A stretch of 64,000 bases of DNA from Odontesthes bonariensis (lineage: Eukaryota; Chordata; Actinopteri; Atheriniformes; Atherinopsidae). The stretch is from NCBI RefSeq assembly GCF_027942865.1, contig NC_134506.1, forward strand, positions 15,026,436 through 15,090,435, read 5' to 3'. This document shows, piece by piece, positions 24,950 to 37,500 of this stretch. The position numbers and the translations under genes were made by a program. Numbering within the stretch: the stretch's first letter is position 1; the number at the start of each line of letters is the position of its first letter. The notes below the pieces were generated by a model. That model saw only the letters and a list, made by a program, of their open reading frames with translations, did not search any database and was not told the origin of the DNA.

Positions 24950-26601
24950 AAAAACATTTATTGTTGAGGACGTCTTATATTCTGCAGTGCTTTTTACCAG
25001 TTTTGTGGTTTTATAATACATGTCTTGTGTTAACACCTGGGACTTGATTTAAGGTACAAAAACAAAACTCTCAGCATTGGCTTGTAGAGGTATGAGATAC
25101 ACGTTGGGTGCATCCGTGTGCGCACACTTTAAACTTGAGATGGCATTCTACAGTTAATATACATATGATCCGCAACAGAATACCAACAAGCCCAAGCCAA
25201 GAAGTTTTCCACTTTAGTCAACTGTCCATGAGAAAAACACAGGAATATAAAAACAGAGTTTCAAGGGTAAATACTAGCAGATATGAAAAAAAGTGCACAG
25301 ATATAAAAGCCCACAGTACAGCTCTTTTCTAACCAACTGATGAAAAAGCCTTTTTGGTCAACAGAAACATGATGTTCACAGGTGTGTGCTTCATGCCAGC
25401 ATATTGTTCCTATAAACAGTATGTACAAGGTTCAAGTAACTCCTGAATATCTTCTGTTAGAGCCATCCGAACCAGACGAACAGGGTTAGATTTGATGCAC
25501 AAATGGAATGTCGCAATGCGTTACAGTATGAAGAATATGCTACTGCTGGGAACCAAAAGAAGGGATAATAAGAGGGAGAGCTCAATTTAAAATGTGTCTG
25601 GGAGAATTAGTTCAAATAATTAATTCACAAGTCACAGCCTGGGAAGCAAGTTTCAAACACGCTTCCGACTTTTCTTCGTGCCTCACTGAACTACCTGATG
25701 AATATATTTGCCATGAACGACCAGCAAACAGGAGCGGATCAAAGAAAATTGGCGTGGTGTAATGTAAAAGTGTTTAGATCATTGCCAAATTCTTTCTCGG
25801 GTATGAACTGTGAAGCTAAAACCATCAAGTTCACCATTGATAATTTAAGCACTGCTCGTCTTTGGCATGGTTGAGCATCAGAGGAGCAGAGTGTGTTGAG
25901 CTGAACTAAACCTTTTCTAACTGAATTATTTTCATCCTTTGCCATCTAATCCCACTTTTCTTTTTCATCCAAAACATCATTGTTACAATTCAACTCTAGA
26001 GGCAGAGCCATCAAATCAAATAACCAACATCAGAATTTTATATGTATCAAAACAAGATCCGTAGTTAGAACAGCAAAGCAATTTTGAAACCACACATTAA
26101 TAATTACAGTACATTTTTTACGAGGGGTTGAGCCAAGAGTATGTGAGTTCACTCTAGCTGTTACAACATACCAGCGTAACAGTCCTTATCAGCTACACAA
26201 GGCAATTCCACCTTGCTCATGCAATGTACAACTCTGAACTGCTCGGCAGCATTAGATCCAAGAGTCAATCCTGCATTAAGCAGCTGGTTTTTATGTGGTA
26301 ACAGACAGCTGCACAATAAGGTCTGCAGGCTAGTAGTCATGGCTGAGCTATAACATTCTGTGCTCATAAGATGGGCCTAAACCTGAAGGAGGTGTGAGCA
26401 TCAAATTCTGCTAATTAAATACACAAATTCCACGTGAAAGTTTGACCTCAATAGCAAACTAACAGAGTACAGCATACAGGGGTCTCTCAGTGTTAGTTTG
26501 TTTTTTCAAAACTGTTAATGTTCATGATTAGATCACATGGTTATAGTACTGTATAAAAGGAACAAAGTGAGTAAAAAGTCAGGACAGGTAATATAAAGGC
26601 T

Positions 26602-26639
<38 letters not shown>

Positions 26640-26912
26640 AGCTGAAATGAAGAGACTAAAAACTAATGAGATTTACACCTTCAAAAGACAACATAATAAC
26701 AAACATAAGAATGAACAGGTGAATAGTAGAGGGCAATTCCAGTTATTTCCCTTCTTCTCATATGCATGTTCTGGTTTAGCGTGCCTTGCCCCGTAGTTTG
26801 GCACAAGACTAAAGTTTTCACACAGTGAGATGAGACCAGGGCATCGGCTGAAATTATTCCACACGATGAGATGAAAAGCAGGATTGGCTGGCAGACAGGT
26901 TGCGCTCGGTCT
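24950..26912 (-). other. tmod3: tmod 3' untranslated region and poly(A) signal
   Basis: About 1.95 kb follow the stop on the minus strand before AATAAA (plus-strand TTTATT at 24957-24962). A 33-bp poly(A) tract lies in it (26603-26635; poly(U) in the transcript). The end point is inferred. Confidence 0.45.
26603..26635. repeat. Poly(A) tract, 33 bp
   Basis: Uninterrupted A run on the plus strand inside the inferred tmod 3' UTR. Confidence 0.97.
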
Positions 26913-27500
26913 CTACATGTCCCCTTCCACTCGCCTCTTGCGAACTAGAAAGAAACATAGGATTTTTTATCATGCAGTTTAAAAGGTTTAACGGAATTTG
27001 AAAAAATAAAATAAAACAAGTATTAACAAAAGTGAACATGCTGCATAACTTTAAACCTTCACAGGCCTGTTAGTTTCTCCTTAAACACAAAGAGTCATCA
27101 TGAGCTTTGAGGTCAACGTTTACACCTATTGCAACAGCATGTCAGAGTGTAAAGGAATAAAGAAGTGAGATGTCGTCACTCTTAAAGCCGTAAGACCACA
27201 CGGTGTCAGCTTTTAAACTGTTAGTGTAGTGAACGCTCTTTTCAAACACTGTGAAAGAAATCAGAGTTATCACTGATGCGTCGACACACCCATGCATCAG
27301 ACCTGTGCTATCGCAGCTCTGACAGGGGGCGGGGCTAAAAGAAAGAGCAGAGGTTTTCACTGCAGACTGACGTCTTACAGACGAGGAAACTGAGCAGATG
27401 TCTGGTATGCCACACCAATTTGTCATGACAAACCTGTATAAACAGATACCAGGTGATAACTCACCCAGTTTTTGCAAGGTGAAAAAAATCACAAACTGCC

Positions 27501-27544
<44 letters not shown>

Positions 27545-30500
27545 TATACCTAGGTCGTTGTTCTTGGTGATAGCTGCGCCAGCCCTGGAACGTGGCCCTT
27601 GTTGAGTGAAGTGGTAGCCAAATTTCACTATGGTGGTGCTCTCTTCCAACATTTTAGCTATCTCCATCTCTACGGTGGTACCCAGCTGCTGCCTCTGAGG
27701 AACACACAAACAAACCTAAGGTCAACATCGATACATAAGAGTCAGAACTTAACTTTTCTTCGATGGCAGGACAGAAACTGATCGCACTACAGTTCAACTT
27801 CCTTTCTACAACTGGAAACTTTGAGCAACATATTTCTTTTATTTAGGCAGTGGCTTCTGTTGGTTGGCATTCTTTAAAACCACAATACACTGTGTAAAAA
27901 CATCTTAACCTATTCAGATCTAAGGTGCCCTTCCTAAGACTTCCTTCCTAATGGCAAATGTCACCCCTCCTCCCCTTCACTGCAGAGTAATGTTGCATTC
28001 AAAGTGTCAGAAGTGAAACATGTAAACTCAAAAATTGTTTTCCAATCATTTTTAAATAAAGATACACAAAACAGCTTTTGTTTTGTTGTGCCTTTAATTG
28101 GGGAAACCTTACCCAAGATTTAATTAAGAAATCTGACCTTTTTTGGTTCGCCAATGTGCCGATCAGAGCATAATAATGACATGATCATGATAATGACAAC
28201 AGCGGGTCCATTGCTTTTTCTATCTCTGGCATAAGAGCCAGCTAGAAGTCAGCGGCAGGATACAATACGCAGCCACAATGATGCAGAGTAACACGGACAT
28301 TTTTTGGTGAGGAAAAAAAAAGGTACAGAGTAAACAACAATCTGATGCCAAAACAAATAATTCATTCATGGCAGTCACTCAATCTGCTATGACTTTTAAT
28401 AGGTTCAAGTTATTTTTAGATTGAGAAATGAACTTTTCTGGTTGTGGGTGGCTTTAAGCTTCAGCCTTTATTCATCATTTAAGACTATGTTGCGGCTTGG
28501 CACTAAAACAACCCTACTTTTTGTATCAGATGCATGGCTGAGGTGGTTGCTTGTGCTGCTGGAAACTAACGGAGCAACTGGTTGCTCCACAGTTTAAATG
28601 ATGTGCTGACATCACCTCTGGTGCACCAGCAGCATGTGCTGGCCTGGTTTGGGCCTGCAGACCCAATGTTTGAGGAAATGAGAAACAGAGCATCTGTCAC
28701 AGAATAAGTAATACGTCAGAAAATTTTAACTTTAACAGGAGAAACAGGCAGGGTTGGATTATATCAGTGTAAACAGTAATGTAACCATAACTGAAAAAGA
28801 AATTCCAATCTCAATCTAAATTAAAAACATACACACTGGATGCAAATCAGCAGAAACACTACAGCGCAGGACAAGTTATTAACATTTTGAAATGAATATT
28901 GGTCTATAAGCGATATAAAACAAGCGAGATCATGTGAAAACATTTAAACATCAAATCTGATTTTAATGGGGATTTTAAAGTCAATGTCCTACCAACCGAG
29001 TGTGCTTTGTGTGACAGCCATTTAACTGATTGCTTTGCGTTTTTAGTCTTCACACCCCAACACCATCATTAGCAGCGAGCTACACAACCTCAACCCAAAG
29101 GCTGCAGGGAGACCATCCCATGAGAAGAAACCAGCAGAGCTGAGTCTCTCTTAAAAGACACGTAAGACACGAATGAGAGTTACTGCAGCATGGGTGTATG
29201 TTTGAAGAATATCCTGCCTTGTATGTCTTTCGGTCCCTGTAACGATGACAACAACAATAAAAGTGCATTTATAACGCACTTATTTGTTTCCTAAATTGTC
29301 TTCCCATTTGTCTAGGTACCTAACTTACCGCACTTACTCTAGCACTAGTTTTGCTCTTAGCTGTTTGGTTTTGGAAGGAAATGCACTTATGATTTCTTGT
29401 GACCTGAAGTTCTTGCCTACCGATGTGGAACACACTTATTGTAAGTCGCTTTGGATAAATGCGTCTGCAAAATGACCGTAAAGTAATGTAATGTTATTGT
29501 ATTGTATACGGTTTGTACCTGGTTGTCTATCTTGATCTCTGTGAGTGTGTCATTGTCTCGCAACGCATCAACCAAAGCCTGCACCCCTGCCCCGGTGATG
29601 AAGTTGGACTCCAAGTTCAAACTTTTCAACGTCTTGTTCTCCCGCAGCATGTCACTGAATGCCTGAAAGCAGCAAAGGGAAGGTGTGAATGTGCAGCCAC
29701 CATGTGGCAACAAAACCATTAAAAGCCCATAAACCACTGCATCTTACCACAGCAATGGGGTCATTACTCCGTGTTGCTGCCAGGCTGAACTTTTTCACAA
29801 CAGTGTTCTTCTCCATGGCTTTTGCAAAGTCTTTCAGCGTTGGAATAGGAATGTTCTGGGAAACCAACATAGACAGACTGCCATTGGTCAAGGGTTTGAT
29901 GAGCATGAACACACTCTGAAATCTTACATTTCTACATACCTTAAGGTTGTTGAGGTTGACCTCTGTTAAGGAGCTGTCATTGCTCTTTATCCTCTGCAGA
30001 GTTTCTTCTACATTAGTGGGGTTGGGAGGCTCATCAAACACTGGGTTCATCTTCTCTCCTTTGATCACATCTGACAATCATACAGGCAGAGGTCAATATA
30101 TTGATCCTTTAGGGACATCTTAAGAGTTTCATTTTTACTGTACTCACTGTTATAACCCTCTTTGGTTCCAGTCCCATCATAAGTCTGATTACTGGTGACC
30201 AGAGTGTGAACACCCAGGATGGCTGCAAACAAAAGCAGATCATAAGATCAGTGGCTGTGGCGAGCACGCAGGCATGGAAGACATAGCAGAGGAGTGGTTT
30301 TATGTCGCTCGCTTTTCTTTCATCCATCAACACACCCAGTAAATGATAGCCAAGTGAAAAGCTAAGTGAAAGGAGCTTGTGTTTTCCAGCCCCAGCAGAA
30401 GCTTGGCTCAGGCAGACTGAAGCTTCTCCCAGCTATAAAAAGCTTCCTTTTCAATGACACCCTCATTCTGAATTATGTTTCAGAGACCGTTCAACAAAGA

Positions 30501-33500
30501 CATCAAAACTTTCTCTGAAGTTTTCATTCAGTCTTACCCGCTAGATCACACAGTTCTGTATCCGTGGCACTGGACAGAGCTTCTTCAAGTTCTGGATCAA
30601 GGGTTGTGACCTCTTCCTGGCGTGTCTCTATCGGTTTCTGCTTGGGGACAAATACTTTACCTGTGGAGAAAGAACATGGACATTTTAATCTAATTGTAAA
30701 TTCATAGGTGATCATTCATAACAATTGACAAGCAATATTACTTTCACATCCACAAACAAAGAGGAATACCATACATATAGGCAGGATTCACAAATACACT
30801 GCTGTAGAAATGTACATTTAGACCAGTGTGGGAATAAGAAACAGGGTTCTCCTGCTGTTTTACACAACATTCTCCAAACATCAGTGGCACAGCCAAGCTG
30901 AATTCAGTCCAGCGGTGACTGTCTATTGCCATGGCAACCTAACTGAGGGAAGAAACGGAAAGTGTAAAGGAAGTCATGGAACAATGACTTGAGTCTAATC
31001 TAAAGAGCGCTGCTGGGGCAACAAGCACATGCAGCTGACACAAAGAGCATACAGTGGGTGCCATTTGCTGTCTCTCCATATGCCTGTCTCCTTAAACAAA
31101 ACACCCAAAGAACAGGCCCTCCCTCTTTACCCTCCTTCCAAGTCATTCAAGCTACTCAAATTGTTCAAACTGGCCCCCAGTGGGGGCTCTGGCACTTCCT
31201 GAAAGCCAGTAAACAGTAAATACAGTCATTAAGCGGCCCTTCAGAGCCAGTCCCTTTGGAGCGACATCTAACTTGTTGAGAAGTCAAGAAAAGAACAAGG
31301 CCAGGAGACTGGGAACCCATAAGTATGTTCATCTGTATTAATCTGCAGGAACATGCATCGGTGAGGCACAGCCCAGCAGCGCAATTTGAAAGTAAAAATC
31401 ACTTTTTCAGGTCATACCGCACAAAAATGTGTTTTTTTTCTAATGGATGAGAAAAAGGAAGGTAGGTAAGGAAAACCTTTTCAAAGCTAAAAATACTCCA
31501 TGAGGCTGAGCTGAATGAATCGGTGCGTGTGTTAACACCAATGAATTGCCGATAGCATAGTTCCCTTGGACAGACCTAACGAAAACTAATAATCAGCACA
31601 TAATTATTTTTTATGACCATTTCTTTAGGAGATCAGAGCAACTACATGGTGAGAAATTAAGCAATAAACTTTTACAAAATAAGAAAATGAACTATTAAAC
31701 TGAGTTTATCAGAGCTCAAGGTATGCTTCCACTCCACTGGATGTACAAGGTCATCTTTCAAATGAGCATTCGCACTGCATTTCCCTTTCACCGTAAACAA
31801 TCAGCTTCAATCAACAGAACTCTGTTAGTAATGCTGAAAGACCATGGAAGAAACCAAAGAGAAACTAAAGGAATACAATAAGGACTGGCCCACTACGATG
31901 AATTTAAGTGGCAACAGGCCTGCAACAGGTCTGCAACAGTTGCCATGGCAATTAAGCACGCTGTTTTCCACTGAAATTATGTGCGTTATTAAAACTAGAG
32001 ACAAACATTCATGATCGCATTGTTTGTCAGCAGGGGGTGAGCATTACAACGGAAGAGATTCAACTGTATTCCACAGAATCAGCACCATCACACGGATTTG
32101 AGTTTTCCATGTTGTCATGGAGGGTAAACACACACACACACACACACACACTCAGTATAATTCCTAACAGACCCTGGTTTGGTTAGGGGTTGTCAGTTCC
32201 ATATTTCCTCTCCAGTAAGGGAGTAGCTTTTGGATCTCTGGAGACCTCGACAAAAGAAATTCCTTCCTTTTTTTTTTTTTTTTTAAATTCTCCACTGTAA
32301 TGTTGCTGCTCCAACTCGTGTGTTTTCTACCATGTTGTCACATGAGAAATCCCACCCTCCTCTCTTTTAGAGAGTGACTGGGATTACCACAAAACAGGTC
32401 TTTTTAAGGTTAGATGGTTTTCAGTTTATACAGCAAAAATAATCCACCACGTTCAGCGGAGAGTGTTTGTTTCACCTTTTTGAAAATAAAGTCCTGCCAC
32501 TGCGTTCGGACAAAAAGTGCAGTGTCATCTGAGCCGACAAACCTCATAATACTAAAGACTGTAGGGATGATGCCTCCTGTCTTTTCCCCAATGACAACAC
32601 CATAGAAACAGCCGTCTTGATTTCACAGCTGAAAAGTTCATATACCCAATTTCATTGGCTTTAATATTGAATATCATTTCATGGCAGGAGGATTTTTGCA
32701 GTTAAGCAACATGTCCACAGCTAGAGATGAACTTATCGCAATAAATGATAAAAGCAAAACTAAAACAACATCTTGAGAATTCACTCTTTTAAATGAGGCT
32801 TTAGTCTTAGATCTGCATAGCTGCTTCTGGGAAAAAGCAAAGAGAACGAACAACCTGCGATTCATCCTTCAACTACGGTGATCATGTTGTGATTTGCACA
32901 TCTCTCGAGACTGAGCCAGGAACATAAAAAACAAATCAAGTGATGAACATCAATAAAAACGTGGTTTCAAGACATTTAATCGTAAACTCGCCTCCCGGAC
33001 ACTCCCTGCCCTCCCATTCCTCGGTACAAACACTCCTCCCCCACACTGCTGTACATTGCGTAAGAGCAGACATGCATTAATAATACCTGCAAAGCCAGCA
33101 GAACAGCAATTACTACTGTGTGCGTCCTGCTGATACATACACAGCACACACTGAATCCATATCTCCTGAGAAATACAGAATTAACATGTAATAACAAGTC
33201 ATTTCAGATTTCATTAATGAGGCATGGGAGATAAAACCCTGCAAAGCGTCACGACTGCTTTCTGTGCGACAAAACAGGACGGTTGCTGCTTTTCTCACTT
33301 GAAGTCATCTGCACTGCAATAATACAACTAAATTAAGGTCAAAACAAGTTTAGATAATACAGCCCGACATTATAAGTCAGAAATCTTTCTTAAAGGGTTT
33401 TTAAATATCTATCACGTGCAACATTTTCCTATCGTCAGAGCTATTTTTTTTCCCCATAAGTTAGACACTATGAAGAGAAGGAGGAGGAGAGGAACTCTTT

Positions 33501-33793
33501 CAAGTTTACCTTCATCACTAATCCTTAAAATTCAGATTACCCAACAATCTTACATTTTCATGTTGTAATGGCTCTCGTTGAGAACGGTCTTGTTGAATTT
33601 TGGGGCATTTTACTTATGTTCTGAGGATCCCACCTGAACTGAAGAAACCCTACGCACAAACTCTCAGGATAATGTTCCAATCTGAACTTAATTTTCAATC
33701 AATTTCTACTAAATATACACGGCGGCTAAAAATAAAACGTGTTTTTAACAAATTCCAAGACTTTAGCAAAACCTTTTTTAACAATATTGCGAC

Positions 33794-33825
<32 letters not shown>

Positions 33826-34718
33826 TTTTTTTTAAAAAGGCCGATGACGCAGCACAATGAAAGCATAGCTGAGTGTTTTCGGAAATTACATAATTGGTTT
33901 ACTTTAATAAATGGGCCAAAAAATGTGGTTGGATTCCGCGGAAGATAAATGTTCGGCACAGCGCCATCTTGCACCAAGCCACAGCAAAAGCATTCATGAG
34001 CTTGCTTGCATTGGTCGACTTTTAAACCTACACAAAGAGGATTATCTCAGTCCAATAACTTAACTTGCAACATGAGCAGAAACAGTGCATCGGGGTCAGT
34101 AAACCTGGTCCAGTGTATGGATCCTTGTCGTTTACCTCTTTGGGAGCAACGATTCAATTCATCCTGGTAAGGTCCATTGACTGTTTTTTGGGGCTTTTTT
34201 AAACTCAGAAAAGATACAGACACACACCTTTTCTCTCTCCAGTAAATGGCACTACATCCTCTCTGTCCTTGTACTCCATGGCTTCCTTTTCCAGGTATTT
34301 CAGCAGACCGTCCCTATTGAATTGTCCTGTAGCCGTCTTAACCGTTTGGTCTTTTTGACGTAAGCCGGCTGGGAGAAGAGCATTCTGAGAAGAGAAGATA
34401 AGGGGGAGTAAGACCCTCAACTCTACATGCATTTGTTTACTTCTGAAAACACTAATAAATGCAATTCTTTGAACATTTTAAAGAAGGTATCGCACCTTGC
34501 TCTTTAATATGGCCCCACACCAACAGACAAAGTTAGATTATGTCTATCAAGGTACCCTCGTCACGATGGCACCGAATTTTCTCTAGGCACACTGCTCTAA
34601 AGCGTTTTTGTGAAATTCTACAGCAGATTGGGTCGAGACTGAAATGCTACCTACTCCAAACTGAATCAAATTTGGCATGTTGACCTACTTCTGTCAGATA
34701 CAGTGCAGCGAGCAAATG

Positions 34719-34784
<66 letters not shown>

Positions 34785-35698
34785 CACAGACATATACATA
34801 CACGAGTCACATTGAAAAGGCATTATGTGAACCAGTTTAATGTAATCCGTGGAAAATGGAACCGGTTTTGGACCATTTGTTGTTGATTAGTGAAAAATCT
34901 GGCAAAGGTAAACAAGTGAGAACCCTGAAGTGTTTGTCGCCCCAGCCTGCGAGCTCTGCAGCTACAGAGCTGAGATGCTGCGCTTCCTTTGTGTTGGCAC
35001 ACCAAATTAGACTTTGTCTATTTTTCCACTGGTAGTGTGCATTTCCTGTGTATCCTTTACGGTTATTTGTCTCAGTCAGTTTAGATAAAAATAGAAAAAA
35101 ATTCTTAAAAAAAAAAAATAAAAAAAAATATGAAAAATGCCCTCAGAAACAAAGATAGAAACACTTGGAAACCTGCTGACAGAGCTGCAGCAGCTTTAAG
35201 TTATTTTTCCAATAACAGAGGCTTTTGAGTGGGAGGTGCAGCTGGGGCACAAGGGGGAGGAAAACAAAACACCCTTAGATTTGAATGATTGAAACTCAAA
35301 AGCATTCCACAAAAAGGGACAATATTGCTTTTCCATCACCATGTCTAAACCATGTTTACGGTCTGCAGTTCAACACACTTTTCAAGACCCCCACCAGGTT
35401 GCATTAAAATGATGATATTGGGTCAACTTAGGATCATTTTCACATTAAATATTGGCTCTAAGATGGTAGTTGTGTCCTTTAATTAAGAAAATGAAGAACA
35501 TTTTCCAATAAATTCCCTCGCCACAGCACACTTCCTCCCATTTAAGAGCCCTGGAGCTCCTCCAACTCTGACCTCAGGATCCATCTCCTCGAGGGCCGTC
35601 TCCAGCTGTTTGAGCTCCTCCGCTGACAGTTTGTTGAGGATTTCATCTTCATCCAGATCTTTGTACTTGTCGAGATCCTTCTTGTACGACAGCGCCAT
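26913..35698 (-). CDS. tmod3: Tropomodulin (tmod3-like or tmod2-like)
   Basis: Caps the pointed end of tropomyosin-coated actin filaments. Nine coding exons on the minus strand: 35698-35573, 34384-34228, 30660-30538, 30222-30148, 30070-29940, 29855-29748, 29662-29519, 27694-27550 and 26944-26913. All have GT donors and AG acceptors with matching phases, giving 346 aa (human TMOD3 352). N-terminus [20 protein letters not shown] with the first tropomyosin- and actin-binding region (residues 1-95); second part [20 protein letters not shown] (about 109-130); a variable linker of about 25 residues; then the leucine-rich-repeat cap (about 160-340) with [61 protein letters not shown] and [10 protein letters not shown]. 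It ends [10 protein letters not shown]. Some positions look like TMOD2 ([20 protein letters not shown]), others like TMOD3 ([24 protein letters not shown]). The paralog is therefore uncertain, the family is not. Confidence 0.94.
27502..27540. repeat. (TG)n microsatellite next to tmod exon
   Basis: About 19 TG units. It ends 10 bp from the exon edge at 27550, so on the transcribed strand a CA run starts almost directly after the splice donor GTATAA. Confidence 0.97.
29290..29495 (+). mobile_element. SINE-like or LINE 3'-tail element
   Basis: It carries the tail TTGTAAGTCGCTTTGGATAA, then GCGTCTGCAAAATGACC and a TAATGTAATGT run. This tail is common to several fish SINE and LINE families; a second copy is at 61754-61800. 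It lies in the tmod intron between exons 27694 and 29519. The left boundary is approximate. Confidence 0.6.
32129..32151. repeat. (CA)n microsatellite
   Basis: Short CA dinucleotide run in a tmod intron. Confidence 0.95.
33797..33833. repeat. (TTTA)n and T-run
   Basis: Six TTTA units followed by a T tract. Confidence 0.95.
34722..34778. repeat. (AT)28 microsatellite
   Basis: Pure AT dinucleotide run in the intron after the first tmod coding exon, grading into CATACA repeats to about 34802. Confidence 0.98.
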
Positions 35699-35793
35699 GG
35701 TGGCTATAGCTTGCTAGGCAACACCGAACAGCTAACCGTAGCCACACTGTTCCTGCTCAGGCTTTCTGCTCGAGGCCAGGGGGGGAGCAACCT
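35699..35793 (-). other. tmod3: tmod 5' UTR part of the first coding exon
   Basis: Upstream of the ATG at 35698 the minus strand runs without a better start to a strong acceptor TTTTTCTTTCAG (ending about 35794). The 5' UTR is therefore split and the promoter lies further right. Confidence 0.6.
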
Positions 35794-37427
35794 GAAAGAA
35801 AAACATAAGGAACATACAAGTTCATCATGAATGAACAATAAATTCTAATGAAGTATCCTAAACTGAGATAAACATTGTTTGTGTCATCCGTGTGAACAAT
35901 AGGTCACCACAGCTGGGCTGGGTAACAGCCTCGCAGTGGTCTCGCAATGATGCAATACACACACACAGCTGGAACAAAGGAGGAACTTTCTCAGGCTCAA
36001 ATCGTCCGACTACTCCCATAAGGATCCCAAACAGCTCCTCGTGTGCACAAATGTTGTCGACTACAAAGCAGAAACAACTAAAGCTTCTAAAGGATGTGGA
36101 AATTGTTGAGAATGTTTTTCTTTGCGACCGAAAGCCTGGACATAACACGATAGCTAAGATTAAATGAGATTCAGATAAGCGGTGAGTTAGAGCCTTAATG
36201 TGTACACTGTCAAACATGATGAGGAGTCCTTACACTACGGTTCCCTCTCCCACGCCACAGTCCGAACACAAAGTGACCTCATCGTTTCCAGATGCTCTTC
36301 CTCTTTATCACTCATGTACACTTCGATGTTAAACATCTGTCTCGTCTCACAATGAAAAATGTTATTTTGCATGGGCAATATAACGCTGTGTTTGTGAATG
36401 GACATAATTTGTGCTTTGAATCAGATAACCATCAATGAAGCTAAAATAAAAAAAAGCTTTGCAGATGAAACCTGAAGTCAAACAACACAGGAATGCCATC
36501 AACTCGAGTCATTGATGTTAGCTGTAACATACAGCAACATTTCTGAACTCAAAGACCACGCGGGAAACAGACCACCCGACTGTGTGGTTTAGCAAAGGTT
36601 TAGCTTCTTGAGTGATTTCTCCACTCCAGAGAATTCCCAGAGGACAATGTCTGCGTCTCTCACGATGTTCTGTTCCTCGTCTACACAATCCAGCCTCTGT
36701 CCTGGACTAATTCTTCCCCTCGTCTTCTGCTTTAGTCCACTGCACACATGCATTTCTAACATGAGGAGAGTCGTAGTATCGCAGTTGCAAAGCTGATTGC
36801 CCAGAGATGGCGATGAGCTCAAATGTCACTCATAACTTTAATCAAAGCATGTGAATATAATGATCTACAACAATAATCCCTTAATGTTCTGCTGGACAAG
36901 AGTGTAATCAGTATCTGGAAAACAAGAGTCAGTACAGTTCTATTAGGTATAATCCAAATGCATAATGTCATTACTGCTAACAGTGAGGAAGAAAATCATC
37001 CATTCAAACTGAAAGGAAACTAAAGTTTACGGTGCTTGACAAATAAGGCAGTGACCAATACAAATGAACAATATCTGGCCAAGATTGTAAAATTAAATAG
37101 AACCCTGGAATATATATACAATGAAGAATATACTCAAAATCACAAGGTGAAACCAGGATGTATGAATAATCAAACAGTTCATAGAATAATGCCTTGCTGG
37201 CTAAAATATTAAATGCATCTAAATAGCGTTAACATCACTTTGCCTGCCACAAACTCAAGAGCAGTCACCTGGACCGTGTTCACGGAGCGCCACCAGGATG
37301 TTTCTCCTGATATCTCACACCTAGCCTGTTTGTCTGAGATGTGAAATGGAAATGATGTGACACAGGATGTGGAAAAACAGACTACTACAGTGTGGGATAA
37401 ACGTGTCATAAACATAATGCTCATATG

Positions 37428-37500
37428 GCGGGATAGATAGATTGATACTTTATTTATCCCGAAGGAAATTCAAGCATCCAGTAGCAAAACATAACAATAA
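37428..37500 (-). mobile_element. 3' end of a fish LINE (Rex/RTE-type tail)
   Basis: On the minus strand it reads CTTGAATTTCCTTCGGGATA, then AATAAAGTATCAATCTATCTATC. This is the typical 3' terminus and short ATCT tail of a very common fish LINE; the exact clade is not certain. It lies in the tmod 5' intron. Confidence 0.55.

Larger units (their letters stand above)
30661..34227 (-). other. tmod3: tmod intron between coding exons 2 and 3
   Basis: 3.57-kb intron. It contains a (CA)n run at 32129-32151 and a TTTA/T-rich run at 33797-33833. No gene is seen in it. Confidence 0.85.
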
